47,675 nt of DNA, taken from contig DAHVNW010000013.1 of assembly GCA_027319095.1 (NCBI GenBank), positions 1-47,675 on the forward strand, in the 5' to 3' direction. Below are positions 23,655 to 32,993 of the stretch, one piece after another. Numbering within the stretch: position 1 is the first letter of the stretch; every line of letters begins with the position of its first letter. The DNA is from a bacterium. Its GTDB lineage: Bacteria > SZUA-79 > Acidulodesulfobacterales > Acidulodesulfobacteraceae. The translations under genes were made by a program, and so were the position numbers. The notes beneath the pieces were generated by a model. It was not told where the DNA came from, did no database searches, and worked only from the letters and a program-made list of their open reading frames with translations.

Positions 23655-24811
23655 TCTTTTTTTATTCTAATTATTAAAAAATAGCATATTATTGAAGATA
23701 TAATTAAAACAGCCGGTATGAATCCGTAATAACGCCCGTACAATAAACCGGCTATGCTTCCGCCGAAAAAACTTCCCGAAAATTGCAGGGTATTGTAAAC
23801 GCCCATAGATGTTCCTACGAAAGATTTATCCGACGAAGACGAAACCAAAGAAGGCATTATAGGCTCGGTAATAGAAAAACCCGTGAAAAAAAGAATGCCT
23901 CCGATAATTATTACGGGCAGGGCATAATTACCCGTCCCCGAAAAAACGAAAATGCTCGAAATGCCCATTAATATAAAACTGAGCTTTAAAAGATGGACTT
24001 CATATCCCATATCCGCTTTTTTCGACGCTTTCATCATCGCAAAAAGCGAAAAAACGACCATAGGGATTAACACCTTGTAATAATACCCCGTTCCTAGTTC
24101 GCTTTTAACTATGAGCGGCAGGCCGAAAAAGAAAACGGTCATAAAAAAAGACAGCAAAAAACCCTGCGCCGAAAGATTTGCCAAAGTTTTATTTTTTAAA
24201 ATCTTTGCGGCGTCTTTAACGGAAACTTCTATTTCTTTTAACATCTCTTTGCTTTTAGGTTCTTCAACCCAGACAAGAATCAAAAGCGCCGAAATTATTC
24301 CAAGGATGCCCGAAAAGTAAAATAAAAAAGGGTAGCCGAAATAATACGAAAGAAGAGGACCGGCAACGATGCCGACGACAAAACTTAAGCCTATCGGAAT
24401 ACCGAGGAATGCCAGCGCTTTTGCCCTGTCGCTCTCGGAAACCGTATCGGACACTAAAGCAAACGCCACCGAACTTTCTGCAGCAACGCCCTGCAAAAAT
24501 CTTAAAGAAATAAGCTCGTAAATATTAGAAGAAAATCCTATTATAAAAGTTAATATTCCGAATAGCAGCATGCCGAAAAATAAGACGTTTTTTCTTCCTA
24601 TTTTATCCGAAAGATAGCCGAAGGGGATTTGAAATATAGCCCTTGACAATCCGTAAATCCCGAATGCGATTCCGATTAAAATAAAATTCGAAGAAAATTG
24701 TTTTGCGAAAAGAACAAAAACCGGCAGAACCAGAAAAACCGCCAACATCCTCAAGCCTACCACGGAACTCATAGCCGCAATCGTTTTTTTTTGGGTTTTA
24801 TTAAAAGCCAT
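23651..24811 (-). CDS. Major facilitator superfamily transporter
   Basis: A 386-residue protein with 12 hydrophobic segments. The MFS motif A is GYLSDKIGRKNVL between segments 2 and 3, and LRFLQGVAAESSVAFALVSD is the motif found in segment 4 of drug-exporter-type members. It is closest in appearance to the short (12-TM) drug:proton antiporter group (YajR/Bcr-like). The substrate is unknown. It starts 1 bp after the uppS stop and overlaps the kinase start by 4 bp, so uppS, this gene, the kinase and the regulator look like one transcript. Whether its transport role relates to the redox genes is not clear. Confidence 0.88.
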   Translation of the reverse strand: MAFNKTQKKTIAAMSSVVGLRMLAVFLVLPVFVLFAKQFSSNFILIGIAFGIYGLSRAIFQIPFGYLSDKIGRKNVLFFGMLLFGILTFIIGFSSNIYELISLRFLQGVAAESSVAFALVSDTVSESDRAKALAFLGIPIGLSFVVGIVAGPLLSYYFGYPFLFYFSGILGIISALLILVWVEEPKSKEMLKEIEVSVKDAAKILKNKTLANLSAQGFLLSFFMTVFFFGLPLIVKSELGTGYYYKVLIPMVVFSLFAMMKASKKADMGYEVHLLKLSFILMGISSIFVFSGTGNYALPVIIIGGILFFTGFSITEPIMPSLVSSSSDKSFVGTSMGVYNTLQFSGSFFGGSIAGLLYGRYYGFIPAVLIISSIICYFLIIRIKKE

Positions 24812-25705
24812 TTATTTTCCAGCCCTTATTTGCCTCGACTGATAGCTTCTTATAGCCCTTAAAAAATCTATTTCCCTAAATTCCGGCCAATAAGCATCGC
24901 AAAAATAAAACTCGCTGTAAGCGCTCTGCCATAAAAGAAAACCGGACATCCTTATTTCGCCGCTGGTTCTGATAATTAAATCCGGGTCCGGGGAACCTTT
25001 TGCATAAAGATATTTCGATATATTTTCGACCGTAATGATATTGGACAAATAATCGTAATCGTCGGTAAAACTTACATGGGCAAGGCGATTATCGTTTACG
25101 CAGTCCGGCAAAGCGGCGGATGCGGTTTTTTCCGGATAACCGCTTACGTTTCCCGCTTCAGGTTTAAGTCTTGTTTTAACGTAAATATTATCGGAGATAA
25201 AATTTATTATAGCATCGCATATCTCTTGCCTTCCCCCGTATCCTATGGCAATATAAAGTTTTAAATCGGCATAATCTTTAGTTTTATTTTCGAGCCTGTC
25301 TATAACCGATAATAAGTCGTCGGGCAGAAGCTCTCTTTTTCCTATAACCTGCGCCCTTATTTTATTGTCGTTTATAAATTTTGAATTTATATAGAACTCC
25401 AGCTGGGACTTTATTATTTTAAATAAAGCTTCTACTTCGGATTTGTTTCTTTTGAAATTATCGGTCGAAAATGCCCAGACGGTAACAACTTTAATGTTTA
25501 ATTCCATGCACCACGATAAAACTTGATACAGCTTGTCTGCTCCTTTTTCATGACCCTTAGATGCGTCTTCCAATCCGCACTTTTTTGCGTATCTCCTGTT
25601 TCCGTCGAGTATTATGCCTATATGCTTGGGGATTTTATTCTTTAATACTTCTTTTTTAAGCTTATTTTTATAATAAAAATAAGCTAATTTTTTAATGAAA
25701 GACAT
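24812..25705 (-). CDS. uppS: Isoprenyl transferase (undecaprenyl diphosphate synthase family)
   Basis: A cis-prenyltransferase that extends farnesyl diphosphate with isopentenyl diphosphate to make the lipid carrier for cell-wall precursors. The catalytic block is GIILDGNRRYAKK with the Asp near residue 34. Other conserved blocks are GHEKGADKL, VVTVWAFSTDNFKR, YIAIGYGGRQEI and the C-terminal LIIRTSGEIRMSGFLLWQSAYSEFYF. At 297 residues it is longer than the usual 230-260. The extra length is an insertion after GGRQEICDAIINFI (KPEAGNVSGYPEKTASAALPD...), just before the VENISKYLY segment. It is the first gene of the minus-strand run ending in the two-component pair, and is divergent from the hydrolase gene at 25810. 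Confidence 0.93.
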   Translation of the reverse strand: MSFIKKLAYFYYKNKLKKEVLKNKIPKHIGIILDGNRRYAKKCGLEDASKGHEKGADKLYQVLSWCMELNIKVVTVWAFSTDNFKRNKSEVEALFKIIKSQLEFYINSKFINDNKIRAQVIGKRELLPDDLLSVIDRLENKTKDYADLKLYIAIGYGGRQEICDAIINFISDNIYVKTRLKPEAGNVSGYPEKTASAALPDCVNDNRLAHVSFTDDYDYLSNIITVENISKYLYAKGSPDPDLIIRTSGEIRMSGFLLWQSAYSEFYFCDAYWPEFREIDFLRAIRSYQSRQIRAGK

Positions 25706-25809
25706 TGTCTATTATGCTATAATAATTACCCGGGATAATTCCGTATTATTATAAAATCCAATTTTTATTATTCTAAATATACCGCATTTTTAAAAATTTT
25801 TCAATTTAT

Positions 25810-26667
25810 ATGCCTTATATCGAACTAAACGATATTAAACTTTTTTACGTTTTGCATAAGCTTTCCGAAAACGGCATTAATTATGAAGATGCAAAAAATA
25901 TAGTTTTAATTCACGGAGCCGGAGCAAATCATCTTTCCATGCTTTCAATCTTTAATTATATTAAAAAAAAATTCGGCAAATCATGCAATATACTTGTCCC
26001 AGACCTTCCTTTCCATTTCAGGTCCGCGCGCAAAAGCGCCGCCGGCGTTAATTCTTTTATTTCCGAAAAAGAAGGGATGCCGCTCTATGCCGAAACCGTT
26101 AATGTTCTTGCGTCTAAACTGTTCGAAAAAAATAAAAAGGTTCTTCTTATAGGACATTCCATGGGCGCTCAGGTCTGCATGAAATACGCCTTCTTATTCC
26201 CTGAAAACGTAGAAAAAATTATGGTCATCGCCGGCTGCCATAATACAGGCATAAGCGGCGCTTTTATAAAAAGTTTGGAAAGCTCTTTCGATAGGACCAT
26301 CATGCTTTTTTTAAAAGATGCGCTTAATTCGAGAGATAAAAATATTTTAAACAACGCGTTATCGGATATAAAAAGAACGCCGGACGAAACAGTAATTAAC
26401 GATTTTAAATATTCCAAATATTACGGCGACTATTGCCGCGAAGACTTAGACGAGATTAACCGTCGTAAAATTTTTTTTCATATTATATATTCAAAAAAAG
26501 ATTTAATCGTCGCCGGCGAATGCGCCTTAGAACTGCATAAAAAGCTTGAAAATTCTACTATCGACGAAATCACGGCAAAAAATCACGTCGATTTTTTATA
26601 CGGAAATTATTGGACGGAAAAAGAGATAGATAAATTTTTATTGACACAAACGCCTATAAAATTATAA
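25810..26667 (+). CDS. Alpha/beta-fold hydrolase
   Basis: A 285-residue cytoplasmic hydrolase. The oxyanion-region motif is VLIHGAGANH (about 32-41). The nucleophile elbow is GHSMG (Ser117), the probable acid is Asp231 (YSKKDLIV) and the probable base is His259 (NHVDFLY). All members of a Ser-Asp-His triad are present and in the right order. A helical cap lies between residues 145 and 215. The substrate is not predictable, since esterase, lipase or thioesterase-like activities occur in the family. It is separated by 76 bp from aspS and may share a transcript with it. Upstream 25706-25809 is AT-rich and should hold divergent promoters for uppS and this gene. Confidence 0.85.
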   Translation: MPYIELNDIKLFYVLHKLSENGINYEDAKNIVLIHGAGANHLSMLSIFNYIKKKFGKSCNILVPDLPFHFRSARKSAAGVNSFISEKEGMPLYAETVNVLASKLFEKNKKVLLIGHSMGAQVCMKYAFLFPENVEKIMVIAGCHNTGISGAFIKSLESSFDRTIMLFLKDALNSRDKNILNNALSDIKRTPDETVINDFKYSKYYGDYCREDLDEINRRKIFFHIIYSKKDLIVAGECALELHKKLENSTIDEITAKNHVDFLYGNYWTEKEIDKFLLTQTPIKL

Positions 26668-26743
26668 ACTTAAAAATTGAATTAAAAAATCCTATACTAT
26701 TAATTTAATTATAAACCATAAATTTTGGAGAAAAACTATAAGA

Positions 26744-28522
26744 ATGCGGACATTTTGCGAAGCAATTAAAGAATCCGATATGGGCAAAGATTTCACGTTT
26801 AAAGGCTGGGTTATGCATTACCGCGATCACGGCGGTTTGATATTCATCGATTTAAGGGATTATTCCGGCATTCTTCAGATGGTTTTCGACGAAAATATAG
26901 ATAGCAAATCTTTTAAAACGGCAAAAAAATTAAAAAACGAATATGTGGTTTCAGTTACCGGAACGGTTAGAAGAAGACCTGAAGGAACTGAAAACCGGTC
27001 TTTAAAAACCGGCAGTTTAGAAATTATTGCAAAATCAGTTTTAATCCTGAACGCTTGCGAAGCCTTGCCGTTTCAAATAGACGAAGAAAGTGAGGTTAAC
27101 GAGTTTACAAGACTAAAATACAGATATATAGACTTAAGAAGTAAAAGGTTGAAAGAAAATTTAATATTCAGGTCGCGATTTACGCATCTTATAAGAGAAT
27201 TCCTTAACGGCAAAGGTTTTTTCGACATAGAAACCCCTTTTTTAACAAAAAGCACTCCCGAAGGCTCGAGAGATTTTTTGGTCCCTTCGCGGCTAAATCA
27301 TGGACAATTCTTTGCGCTGCCGCAATCTCCGCAGCTTTTCAAACAAATACTTATGGTAAGCGGATTCGAAAGATATTATCAAATAGTAAGATGCTTCAGG
27401 GACGAAGATTTAAGGGCGGACAGGCAACCCGAATTTACCCAGCTCGATATGGAAATGTCGTTTGTAGAAACAAAGGAGATAATTTCTTTGACCGAAGAAC
27501 TTTTCATATCAATATTTAAAAACCTTTTAAACATTTCTATAGAGCAATCGTTCAAAGTAATGGATTACGATAACGCTATGGATAAATACGGCAGCGACAA
27601 ACCGGATACAAGATTCGGGCTTATTCTTATCGATTTAACCGATATTTTTAAAAACTCTTCATTTAATCTTTTTAAAGAAAATATTCAAAAAGGCGGAATA
27701 ATAAAAGCAATTTGTTTGGAAAACGGCGCAAATCTTCTTTCGAGAAAAGATATAGACGAACTTTTAAACATCGTCAAAGATTTTGGAGGAAAAGGCCTTG
27801 CCTGGACTAAGGTAAGCCAAAACAATATGCTGGAAGGCGGAATTTCTAAATTCGTTTCCGGCGACGAAGGAAATGCCTTGATTGCAAAATTAGAAGCTAA
27901 AAACGGGGACATAATTTTTTATCAGTCGGATTCTAAAAAAACCGTAGAAAACGTTCTCGGCAGGCTTAGACTTTATCTTGCTAAAAACTACGGGCTTATC
28001 GGCGAAGACAATTTTAACTTTTTATGGGTCGTTAATTTTCCTTTGTTCGAATATTCCGAAGAAGAAAAGAAAATAGTTGCAGTACATCATCCTTTTACTT
28101 CCCCTGCCCAAAAAGATTTAGACCTTCTCGAAAAAAACCCGCTTGCCGCAAAATCCGACAGCTACGATCTCGTCCTTAACGGGGAAGAAATAGGCGGAGG
28201 AAGTATAAGAATCCACAATTCCGGGTTACAGAGAAAAATTTTTGAAATTCTTTCAGTATCTCCGGAAGATACAAAACATAAATTCGGATTTCTTTTAGAC
28301 GCGTTAAGTTTCGGCGCCCCGCCTCACGGCGGGATAGCATTCGGCTTAGACAGAATATTGATGATTCTAAGAAAAGAGGAGTCAATAAGGGACGTCATAG
28401 CTTTTCCGAAAACGCAAAAGGGTTACTGTCCTCTATCGGATGCTCCTTCACCCGTAAAAGAAAATCAGCTCAGGGAACTCGGTATTAAAATTAATCAAAC
28501 GCCGCTAAAAAATATAATATAA
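26744..28522 (+). CDS. aspS: Aspartyl-tRNA synthetase (bacterial type)
   Basis: A 592-residue class II synthetase. The N-terminal anticodon-binding OB domain contains GWVMHYRDHGGLIFIDLRD. Motif 2 is FRDEDLRADRQPEFTQLDMEMSF. The bacterial GAD insertion domain follows in the middle, and motif 3 is GIAFGLDRILMIL near the C-terminus. The ribosome site TTGGAG precedes ATG 26744. Length and domain order are normal for bacterial AspRS. I cannot tell from sequence alone whether it is discriminating or also charges tRNA-Asn; the presence of asnS or gatCAB elsewhere would decide. Confidence 0.97.
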   Translation: MRTFCEAIKESDMGKDFTFKGWVMHYRDHGGLIFIDLRDYSGILQMVFDENIDSKSFKTAKKLKNEYVVSVTGTVRRRPEGTENRSLKTGSLEIIAKSVLILNACEALPFQIDEESEVNEFTRLKYRYIDLRSKRLKENLIFRSRFTHLIREFLNGKGFFDIETPFLTKSTPEGSRDFLVPSRLNHGQFFALPQSPQLFKQILMVSGFERYYQIVRCFRDEDLRADRQPEFTQLDMEMSFVETKEIISLTEELFISIFKNLLNISIEQSFKVMDYDNAMDKYGSDKPDTRFGLILIDLTDIFKNSSFNLFKENIQKGGIIKAICLENGANLLSRKDIDELLNIVKDFGGKGLAWTKVSQNNMLEGGISKFVSGDEGNALIAKLEAKNGDIIFYQSDSKKTVENVLGRLRLYLAKNYGLIGEDNFNFLWVVNFPLFEYSEEEKKIVAVHHPFTSPAQKDLDLLEKNPLAAKSDSYDLVLNGEEIGGGSIRIHNSGLQRKIFEILSVSPEDTKHKFGFLLDALSFGAPPHGGIAFGLDRILMILRKEESIRDVIAFPKTQKGYCPLSDAPSPVKENQLRELGIKINQTPLKNII

Positions 28523-28541
28523 AAAAATAGGGGGTATTAAA

Positions 28542-30038
28542 TTGGAAAAAAGGTCTTCGTTTCCTCATCCATACTTTGAATCTCATCCTAACTGGAAATG
28601 GTTTATTCTGGCGACGGTTTTGGTCGGCGCTACGATGTCTGCTTTGGACGTAAGCATAGTTAACGTTGCCATGCCCACAATGGAGCACAGCTTTAAAGTC
28701 AGGATGGCAATCATAGAATGGGTTGCAATGGCGTATATGCTTACTTTAACGGTATTCCTGCCTCTTTTCGGCAGGCTGGCCGATATGTTCGGAAGAACAA
28801 AAATGTATAATATCGGATTTATTGTTTTTACAATAGGTTCGGCTCTTTGCGGCATTGCTCCTAACGCTAATTTCATAATATTTTCCCGCGTCATTCAAGC
28901 TGTAGGAGCCGGCCTTCTTCAGGCAAATTCAGTCGCCATAATCACGCAGGCTTTTCCTTCTAACGAACTTGGAAAAGCGATAGGACTTCAAGGTTCCGTT
29001 CAAGCAATCGCAATGTCTATAGGGCCGTTTGTCGGCGGAATGCTCATTGCCGCTGTAAACTGGCGCTTAATATTTTATGTTAACGTCCCGATAGGAATAA
29101 TCGGCACATTTATGGCCCTTTTTATACTTCCGTCCAGTAAAGCCAAATTGAGCGAAAAAAAAGAAAAAATAGATTATTTCGGCATATCTTTTTTTGCGGC
29201 AGGACTTGCTTTTCTTGTTTTAGCGGTTAACAAAGGCGCTCAATTAGGCTGGTCTTCCCCGATTATTCTTCTTTATTTCCTAATAGCAATTATTTTCCTG
29301 CCGCTTTTTATATATACGGAACTTAAAGTCGAACATCCTATGATAGACCTTAAGCTTTTTAAAAAATGGGGATTTTCGGCAGGCAACGTCACGGGCATGC
29401 TATCCTATTATGTTTTATTCGCCGTTTTATTTTTGATGCCTTTCTACCTGGAAAACTTACTGCACTATAACGCGGCAGTTACAGGTTCTATTTTAACGCC
29501 TATTCCGCTCTCCATGGCTATAATTGCGCCGTTTGCCGGAGCCATATCTGATAAAGTAGGTTCGAGGATAATGACTACCGCGGGAATGGCTGTCTGCGCC
29601 GTAGCCACGCTTTTATTATCTTTTCTGGGAGCGTCCATAAATATATACTTCTTAATATTCGAGTTTATAATCCTTGGCATAGGAATGGGCATATTCACCC
29701 CGCCTAACAACAGCGCCATTATGCTTTCGGCTCCGCCGGAAAGACTGGGGGTTGCCGGAGGAATACTTAACATGATGAGGGCGCTTGGGCTTATATTCGG
29801 GGTCGATATTTCCGGATTAATTTTTACTTCGTTAAAAAATGGTTATTCGGCGGCGCGGGGATATAAAATTCCTTCGCAGGCTCCAAAGCATATATTAGAT
29901 TCAGCGTTTTTACACGGCTTTGCTATAGTAATGATTACCCTTTTGGTAATAAATATTGTTGCTACTATTCTATCGGCAGCCAAGAAAAACGTTAAAATTA
30001 AAAAAATAGAAGGCGCCGAACCTATAGATTTAATGTAA
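28542..30038 (+). CDS. EmrB/QacA-family (DHA2) multidrug exporter
   Basis: A 498-residue MFS protein with about 14 hydrophobic segments. The typical DHA2 beginning LVGATMSALDVSIVNVAMPTM carries motif D1. GRLADMFGRTKMY is motif A, and VIQAVGAGLLQANSVAII with SMSIGPFVGGML-type segment 5 sequence (AIAMSIGPFVGGML) is motif C, the mark of antiporters. The start is a TTG preceded by AGGGGG. It follows aspS by 19 bp. No membrane-fusion protein (EmrA) gene is next to it. Substrate unknown; export of hydrophobic or cationic compounds by proton exchange is the family role. Confidence 0.92.
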   Translation: MEKRSSFPHPYFESHPNWKWFILATVLVGATMSALDVSIVNVAMPTMEHSFKVRMAIIEWVAMAYMLTLTVFLPLFGRLADMFGRTKMYNIGFIVFTIGSALCGIAPNANFIIFSRVIQAVGAGLLQANSVAIITQAFPSNELGKAIGLQGSVQAIAMSIGPFVGGMLIAAVNWRLIFYVNVPIGIIGTFMALFILPSSKAKLSEKKEKIDYFGISFFAAGLAFLVLAVNKGAQLGWSSPIILLYFLIAIIFLPLFIYTELKVEHPMIDLKLFKKWGFSAGNVTGMLSYYVLFAVLFLMPFYLENLLHYNAAVTGSILTPIPLSMAIIAPFAGAISDKVGSRIMTTAGMAVCAVATLLLSFLGASINIYFLIFEFIILGIGMGIFTPPNNSAIMLSAPPERLGVAGGILNMMRALGLIFGVDISGLIFTSLKNGYSAARGYKIPSQAPKHILDSAFLHGFAIVMITLLVINIVATILSAAKKNVKIKKIEGAEPIDLM

Positions 30039-30060
30039 TATTAAATAAGAGCAAAAAAAT

Positions 30061-31845
30061 ATGGGGATTTTTCAAATAAATAAAAATAAGGGGGGCGCAA
30101 ACCAGGATAATGGATACAAAATAATCTCCGGCTTAGAATCAATATTAGAAAGAGCGGTGAATAACGGAATAAACAACTTATTTCTGGAAAGTAAACTTAT
30201 AGAAAAATTGCCGGAGGTTCCGGTATTCCCTTCTTTCAATATTGAGGCTGATTTGAATTTTTTATGGACATCCGTTTATTCTCTCAGCATAACTAATCGC
30301 AGGAGCCTTGCGTTTACTTACGAACAGTCATTTTTAGACTTTATTGGACTTGAAAAATACTTTATAGGCAATAAAAGTATTACAGGCGGTATCGTTTTAT
30401 TTTTTTTTAAAAATTCGTCCATAAAAAAAGTCCCTTTTGCTTTCGAAAAGATTTTCCCGATTTATAATTATTATAAATTATCAGGTTTTTTAGACAATCT
30501 TCCTTATTATTTCGAACTGTCGGAAAAATTAAAGCTTCCGGTTCTAATTTATTTAAACGATTCGGTCATGAACGAATATTACGCGTATGAAAAAAAAGAA
30601 TATACGGAAAGAACGGCGGCTAAGATTGATTTTTCTTTTGCAAATTTCGGCGATAACAACGATAAAGCAAATATTATTTGCGATTTAAGTCAAAACGTTC
30701 AATTATTTAAAAACACAGGAAAACATGTTGAGTTTTTTAAAGGAAACTCTCAAAGCAATCTCATTTTTACCGACTCTAAATATTTCCACAGGATTATGGA
30801 AAACCGAACTTTTTCGGAAAATTCCGATATTATTTTATTTAACCTCATTAATCCGGTGGACTATTCGCATTTAACCGAATTAGTAAAATCTAATTGCGCA
30901 AATTTTTACAAAAATATATTTATATTTGATGATTATGCGCTATTAAGATATCAGCTTGCGGATTTTTTAAAAAACAATAAAGAATTATTGCAATATGAAA
31001 ATTTAAAACTTATCGGCGGCGAAATTAAAAACGATAAATTAATAGAACTTGGATTTTGCTCGGACGAATTTACGCTTGCCGAAACAAAAAATTTAAAATC
31101 ATTTTGTCCGGGTTGTACATTATTTACTTTCCTGCAAGCTTTAGAAAAAAAATTGGGCGGCAGGGAAAATTGCGTTTTAATAGGCGACGAAGGTTGTTTT
31201 TCCCTTATAAAATTCAGCTCTTTAAAATTTTCTTTTCAAAATATAATCGTTACCGAAAATCCCATTTTTTTCTCTTATAATTTGCGTTCGAAAAACCCGG
31301 ATAGAAGCTTTTATATTTTTATTTCATCCGAAAAATTTTCTGAACACTTCGATAAATTTATTAAAATGCAAAAAGAACCGAATTTTAACGGCAATATTAC
31401 CGTCGTCGCATATAAGTCCATTCTTGATTTTGATTATAACTTTAATTTAGAAAGCTTAATTTTAAATCCTCTGCTAAAATCCTTCAAAAAAATTTCGATA
31501 AAAAACGGAACCAGGCTTAAAGATTTAAATTCCGAAATTAATTCTCCATTGATATTTATAGATAACAACTGCGTCAAATCGGCAAAAACCGGACGTAATT
31601 TGAATTATATTTCATATCTGACCGTTAATAATTCAATATGCAATAAATTAGAATGCAGGCTGTGCTATCAAAAAACTAAATGTCCCGCTATTAAAATTAA
31701 AGAAAACAAAGATATATTCATAGAGCCTGAGATTTGTAATTTATGCAGATTGTGTATAGACATATGTCCTAATAATGCCATAAAATCGAAAAGAAGAAAA
31801 AAAATAAAAATAAAAAAATCTTTGGAGAGCAAAATTAATCTTTAA
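30061..31845 (+). CDS. Divergent indolepyruvate:ferredoxin oxidoreductase alpha-like protein (IorA-like)
   Basis: A 594-residue protein laid out like IorA. The N-terminal 2-oxoacid oxidoreductase domain has KIISGLESILERAVNNGINN and NRRSLAFTYEQ where IorA has its substrate and loop motifs. The middle has a thiamine-diphosphate-domain remnant (SFCPGCTLFTFLQALEKK, LIGDEGCFSL). The C-terminal ferredoxin domain has CRLCYQKTKC and CNLCRLCIDICP. Key signatures look lost: the PGTP-type loop, the DIGCYTLG form (here DEGCFSLIKF) and the GDS...N Mg-TPP motif. IorA normally turns aryl pyruvates into acyl-CoA with ferredoxin. This version may be inactive, altered in cofactor use, or decaying. The IorB-like gene follows 20 bp downstream. 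It is very AT- and Lys/Asn-rich. Confidence 0.7.
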   Translation: MGIFQINKNKGGANQDNGYKIISGLESILERAVNNGINNLFLESKLIEKLPEVPVFPSFNIEADLNFLWTSVYSLSITNRRSLAFTYEQSFLDFIGLEKYFIGNKSITGGIVLFFFKNSSIKKVPFAFEKIFPIYNYYKLSGFLDNLPYYFELSEKLKLPVLIYLNDSVMNEYYAYEKKEYTERTAAKIDFSFANFGDNNDKANIICDLSQNVQLFKNTGKHVEFFKGNSQSNLIFTDSKYFHRIMENRTFSENSDIILFNLINPVDYSHLTELVKSNCANFYKNIFIFDDYALLRYQLADFLKNNKELLQYENLKLIGGEIKNDKLIELGFCSDEFTLAETKNLKSFCPGCTLFTFLQALEKKLGGRENCVLIGDEGCFSLIKFSSLKFSFQNIIVTENPIFFSYNLRSKNPDRSFYIFISSEKFSEHFDKFIKMQKEPNFNGNITVVAYKSILDFDYNFNLESLILNPLLKSFKKISIKNGTRLKDLNSEINSPLIFIDNNCVKSAKTGRNLNYISYLTVNNSICNKLECRLCYQKTKCPAIKIKENKDIFIEPEICNLCRLCIDICPNNAIKSKRRKKIKIKKSLESKINL

Positions 31846-31865
31846 TCTTTAATCGTTAATGAATA

Positions 31866-32474
31866 ATGGAAAACATAAATTATAATATTATAATAAACGG
31901 CGCCGATTTTAAAGAAATTAAATACTTATCCAAGTTTATTTATTTTTCGTTAAAAAATGAAAATTTTAACGCTTCGCTTTTAATAAAGCCTTCGTCTAAT
32001 ATATCGAATTATAGCATGGCATACGCCATTATTAAGGTAGGAAAATTCGAATCTATAAGCTGCCTTCAAAATATAGACGCCATAATCAGCTTGGATTATC
32101 AATCTATTTTAAATTATCTTCCCTTTATCGGCAAAAACACCCTTATATTTTCTGATTACTCGGCGTTCAACGTATGCGATTACTGGCTTGCCGACAACGA
32201 TACGGTTACAGGCAGGTTAAAAGAAAAAACCGAAAATATTTTCAAAATACCTCTTAAAGATATAATAGATACCGACGGCATGGGTAAGAACAAAGTAAGC
32301 GCATATATAGCGCTAATAGGAGCCTTCATTTCGAGGAGCAATTTGCTTGAACTCGATTCCATATTAAGACAAGCGGCTTCGTTTTCAAAGAACGATTTCG
32401 ATAAGAAAAATGCAATCCACGCTATTCTAAAAGGATATGACTATGTTTCGGAAACAGCAGGGTCGGCGGTATAA
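31866..32474 (+). CDS. Divergent IorB-like (pyruvate-ferredoxin oxidoreductase gamma) protein
   Basis: A 202-residue protein with the strand-helix order of the IorB/POR gamma subunit: YNIIINGADFKEIKYLSKFIYFSLK at the start, YAIIKVGKFES and DAIISLDYQSILNYLPFIGKNTLIFSD in the middle, and a helical tail with RSNLLELDSILRQA. The gamma-subunit glycine loop (GxGGQG) is replaced by GADF, and the RGG-type loop is missing. Position directly after the IorA-like gene supports the assignment more than sequence does. Its end overlaps the end of the convergent Fur-family gene by 34 bp. Confidence 0.6.
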   Translation: MENINYNIIINGADFKEIKYLSKFIYFSLKNENFNASLLIKPSSNISNYSMAYAIIKVGKFESISCLQNIDAIISLDYQSILNYLPFIGKNTLIFSDYSAFNVCDYWLADNDTVTGRLKEKTENIFKIPLKDIIDTDGMGKNKVSAYIALIGAFISRSNLLELDSILRQAASFSKNDFDKKNAIHAILKGYDYVSETAGSAV

Positions 32475-32905
32475 CAATAGTCGCATAAACCGTAAAATTC
32501 GACTCCGTAATTATTTATATGATAATTTTCCGTTAATCTTCCTTTTATCTTATTTTCGAAAAATTTTTTGAAATCCGGTTCGTTTATTTGAACGTCGATA
32601 ATTTTTCCGCAATTTTCGCATATGGCGTGGCCGTGAAGCGAAACGTCGCCATCGTAATGCACGGAATTCTGCATAGTTTTAATTTCTTTTACTTCATGCA
32701 AAGATGAAAGCATGGAAAGATTTTTATAAACGGTATTTAACGAAACCATAGGATACGATTCTTTAATCTTATTATACACTTCCGCCGCGGAAGGGTGGCT
32801 TTTAGATTCCGATACGATTTTTATAATTTCAACCCTTTGGGGAGTTAAACTATAGCCCATTTTTTTAATTTTCGATACGATTTGATTTAAACGCGAATCA
32901 GTCAT
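32441..32905 (-). CDS. Fur/PerR-family metal-dependent repressor
   Basis: A 154-residue regulator. The winged-helix domain is MGYSLTPQRVEIIKIVSESKSHPSAAEVYNKI ... VSLNTVYKNLSML. The dimerisation domain has the metal motif HGHAICENCGKI and a second CxxC in GLCDYC, the two pairs of the structural zinc site. The HxH before CENCG and the general arrangement resemble PerR-like proteins, but the peroxide-sensing residues cannot be confirmed by eye. A 26-bp A/T palindrome (32964-32989), 60-85 bp upstream of the start, resembles Fur/PerR-type boxes and may be its own operator. The neighbour genes (IorA/B-like, activase) rely on Fe-S proteins, which would fit metal or oxidative control. Confidence 0.9.
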   Translation of the reverse strand: MTDSRLNQIVSKIKKMGYSLTPQRVEIIKIVSESKSHPSAAEVYNKIKESYPMVSLNTVYKNLSMLSSLHEVKEIKTMQNSVHYDGDVSLHGHAICENCGKIIDVQINEPDFKKFFENKIKGRLTENYHINNYGVEFYGLCDYCYTADPAVSET

Positions 32906-32963
32906 AAATATAAATCTCCAAAAAAAACTAAAATATTAAATTTAAAGAATTTAATCTATATAG

Positions 32964-32989
32964 TATTTATTATTATATAATAATAAATA
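32964..32989. promoter_or_regulatory. 26-bp A/T palindrome upstream of the Fur/PerR gene
   Basis: The sequence is a perfect palindrome centred at 32976/32977, with core TTATTATTATATAATAATAA. Fur and PerR boxes are A/T-rich palindromes (PerR: TTATAATNATTATAA), so autoregulation is plausible. It lies between the activase stop codon and the regulator start. Plain AT-rich low complexity remains an alternative. Confidence 0.45.
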
Positions 32990-32993
32990 AATG

